Shown: piece by piece, positions 62,945 to 64,000 of the stretch | Layout of the letters: each line of letters starts with the position of its first letter | Numbering within the stretch: position 1 is the first letter of the stretch | Origin: Mycolicibacterium nivoides | Lineage (GTDB): Bacteria > Actinomycetota > Actinomycetes > Mycobacteriales > Mycobacteriaceae | Reading direction: 5' to 3' | Length of the DNA stretch: 64,000 nucleotides | Assembly: GCF_003855255.1 (NCBI RefSeq) | Contig: NZ_CP034072.1 | Span: 2,069,238 to 2,133,237 of the forward strand | Made by a program: the position numbers and the translations under genes | Notes under the pieces: model-generated | Databases searched by the model: none | Told to the model about the DNA's origin: nothing | Seen by the model: the letters and a program-made list of their open reading frames with translations, nothing else

Positions 62945-63882
62945 CCGATCTGCTGTTCAAACCGTCTGTCGCCATTGGCATCCCGGAACCCGTACGCCGC
63001 GGTCGGCTGCACTCATTCCTGCGTGACCCCGGCCTCGTGGTGGGTTCGGCCCTGGTCGGCCTCGTCCTGCTGGCCGCACTCGTGGCACCCCTGATCGCCG
63101 CCGCTGTGGGCCACGGCCCCAATGAACAATTCCCCGATGAAACTCTCGACGCGGCCGGGCTGCCGATCACCGGTGGACACGGATTCCTGTTGGGGGCCGA
63201 CGGGAGCGGTCGAGATGTGCTCATCCGCACGCTCTACGGGGCGCGGGTGTCCCTGGCCATCGGGATTCCCGCCACCACCATCGCCATGCTCGTCGGACTC
63301 GTGGTGGGGCTCACCGGAGGGTACTTCGGCGGCCGGATCGACGCCGCGCTCTCCGAGGTGACCAACATCGCGCTGGCTTTTCCCTTTCTGGTGACGGCAC
63401 TCAGCGTGGTGACGCTCAACCGCGGCACGGCCGGCTCGACCGTAGTTGACCCGATCATCGTGGTGATCGGCATCATCGCGCTGTTCTCGTGGACGTATTT
63501 CGCTCGACTGGTGCGCAATTCGGTGGTCGAGATCAAGTCCAAGCCGTTCGTGCTCGCCGCGATCGGCGCGGGCAGTTCACCGACCCGGGTGATCCTGCGC
63601 GAGATCCTGCCGAACATCGCACCGACCGTCGTCATCTACTGGGCCGTGCAACTTCCGATCAACATCATCGCGGAGGCATCGTTGTCCTACCTCGGCGTCG
63701 GGATCAGACCGCCCACACCGAGCTGGGGCACGATGATCGCCAACGCCCAGGATTCCGCGCTCTACCAGACTCAGCCGCTGATGCTCATCGCCCCCGCGGG
63801 GGCACTGTTCCTCACCGTGCTCGGCTTCAACGTGCTCAGCACGGCGCTGCGCAATCGCTTCGACCCGGGTGCCGCCCGATGA
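62941..63882 (+). CDS. ABC transporter permease (DppC type)
   Basis: This 313-residue inner-membrane protein has an N-terminal cytoplasmic segment, then about six helices. The GADGSGRDVLIRTLYGARVSLAIGI block and the coupling loop AIGAGSSPTRVILREILPNIAPTV are diagnostic for DppC/OppC. The ATG overlaps the ATPase stop (ATGA) and its stop overlaps the next permease. Confidence 0.92.
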   Translation: MTDLLFKPSVAIGIPEPVRRGRLHSFLRDPGLVVGSALVGLVLLAALVAPLIAAAVGHGPNEQFPDETLDAAGLPITGGHGFLLGADGSGRDVLIRTLYGARVSLAIGIPATTIAMLVGLVVGLTGGYFGGRIDAALSEVTNIALAFPFLVTALSVVTLNRGTAGSTVVDPIIVVIGIIALFSWTYFARLVRNSVVEIKSKPFVLAAIGAGSSPTRVILREILPNIAPTVVIYWAVQLPINIIAEASLSYLGVGIRPPTPSWGTMIANAQDSALYQTQPLMLIAPAGALFLTVLGFNVLSTALRNRFDPGAAR

Positions 63883-64000
63883 CGCGAACCCTGCTCTGGC
63901 GTTCGGCACGCATGGTGCTGACGGTGTTCGCCGTGGTACTGGTGACGTTCGGGCTCACCAAGGTCGCCTACCAGAACCCGGCCCGGATGTTGGCCCCGGA
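63879..64000 (+). CDS. ABC transporter permease (DppB type, partial)
   Basis: Only the first 40 codons are in the window. They show a basic start and a hydrophobic helix (MVLTVFAVVLVTFGLTKVA), as in DppB/OppB permeases, with an ATGA overlap to the preceding permease. The remainder lies beyond the right edge. The order of ATPase, DppC then DppB fits a five-part dipeptide-type importer. Confidence 0.7.
   Translation, partial: MTRTLLWRSARMVLTVFAVVLVTFGLTKVAYQNPARMLAP

Overview
The window is high-GC actinobacterial DNA with near-complete synteny to the ybeY-phoH-dnaJ2-hrcA / mbt / hemW-sirA-cysH / cysTWA-subI / trehalase stretch of mycobacterial chromosomes. It is most likely from a rapidly growing environmental Mycobacterium (Mycolicibacterium). 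No insertion sequences, tRNA or rRNA genes, or CRISPR arrays are visible. The window cuts a gene at both ends: a HlyC/CorC-type membrane protein on the left and an ABC permease on the right.

Region 1 (1-6800) holds housekeeping genes on the minus strand: HlyC/CorC protein, ybeY, phoH, a proline-rich membrane protein, rsmE, dnaJ2 and hrcA. A small conserved hypothetical gene on the plus strand follows.

Region 2 (6816-36718) is the mycobactin locus. One long overlapping minus-strand operon runs truncated A-domain - mbtT - mbtC - mbtD - mbtE - mbtF - mbtG - mbtH. It lies behind mbtB, and mbtA is divergent from mbtB. Tandem IdeR-like boxes sit between mbtA and mbtB and again just after mbtB. The locus is unusual because it carries a 1713-residue iterative PKS with the signature of 6-methylsalicylate synthase, between mbtA and mbtI, with its own IdeR-like box. 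This suggests that the organism can cap mycobactin with 6-methylsalicylate as well as with MbtI-derived salicylate. A P-loop kinase-like gene lies between mbtA and the PKS, and no mbtJ is seen.

Region 3 (36833-50432) holds hemW and then sulfur genes: sirA-cysH-sirB (sulfate reduction); a CstR-controlled sulfide and persulfide detoxification cluster (cstB, sqr, rhodanese, TauE exporter, cstR) with three palindromic operators; and subI-cysT-cysW-cysA (sulfate import). sirA and subI are each preceded by a short leaderless ORF ending in clustered Cys codons, the signature of mycobacterial cysteine-responsive attenuators.

Region 4 (50548-64000) starts with a GH15 trehalase. Next are a thioester-domain-like protein whose thioester Cys is replaced by Ser, and which has its own poly-Cys leader ORF, and, divergently, a family 2A encapsulin with its cysteine desulfurase cargo. 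A 26-bp-stem hairpin follows, then an operon of coupled genes: ANTAR protein, NtaA/DszA-type and SsuD-type flavin monooxygenases, Eis-like acetyltransferase, and a dipeptide-type ABC transporter. Much of 38-64 kb therefore concerns sulfur: import, reduction, cysteine sensing, persulfide detoxification, encapsulated cysteine desulfuration and probably organosulfur scavenging.

All family calls come from reading motifs and gene order by eye. No database search was run.
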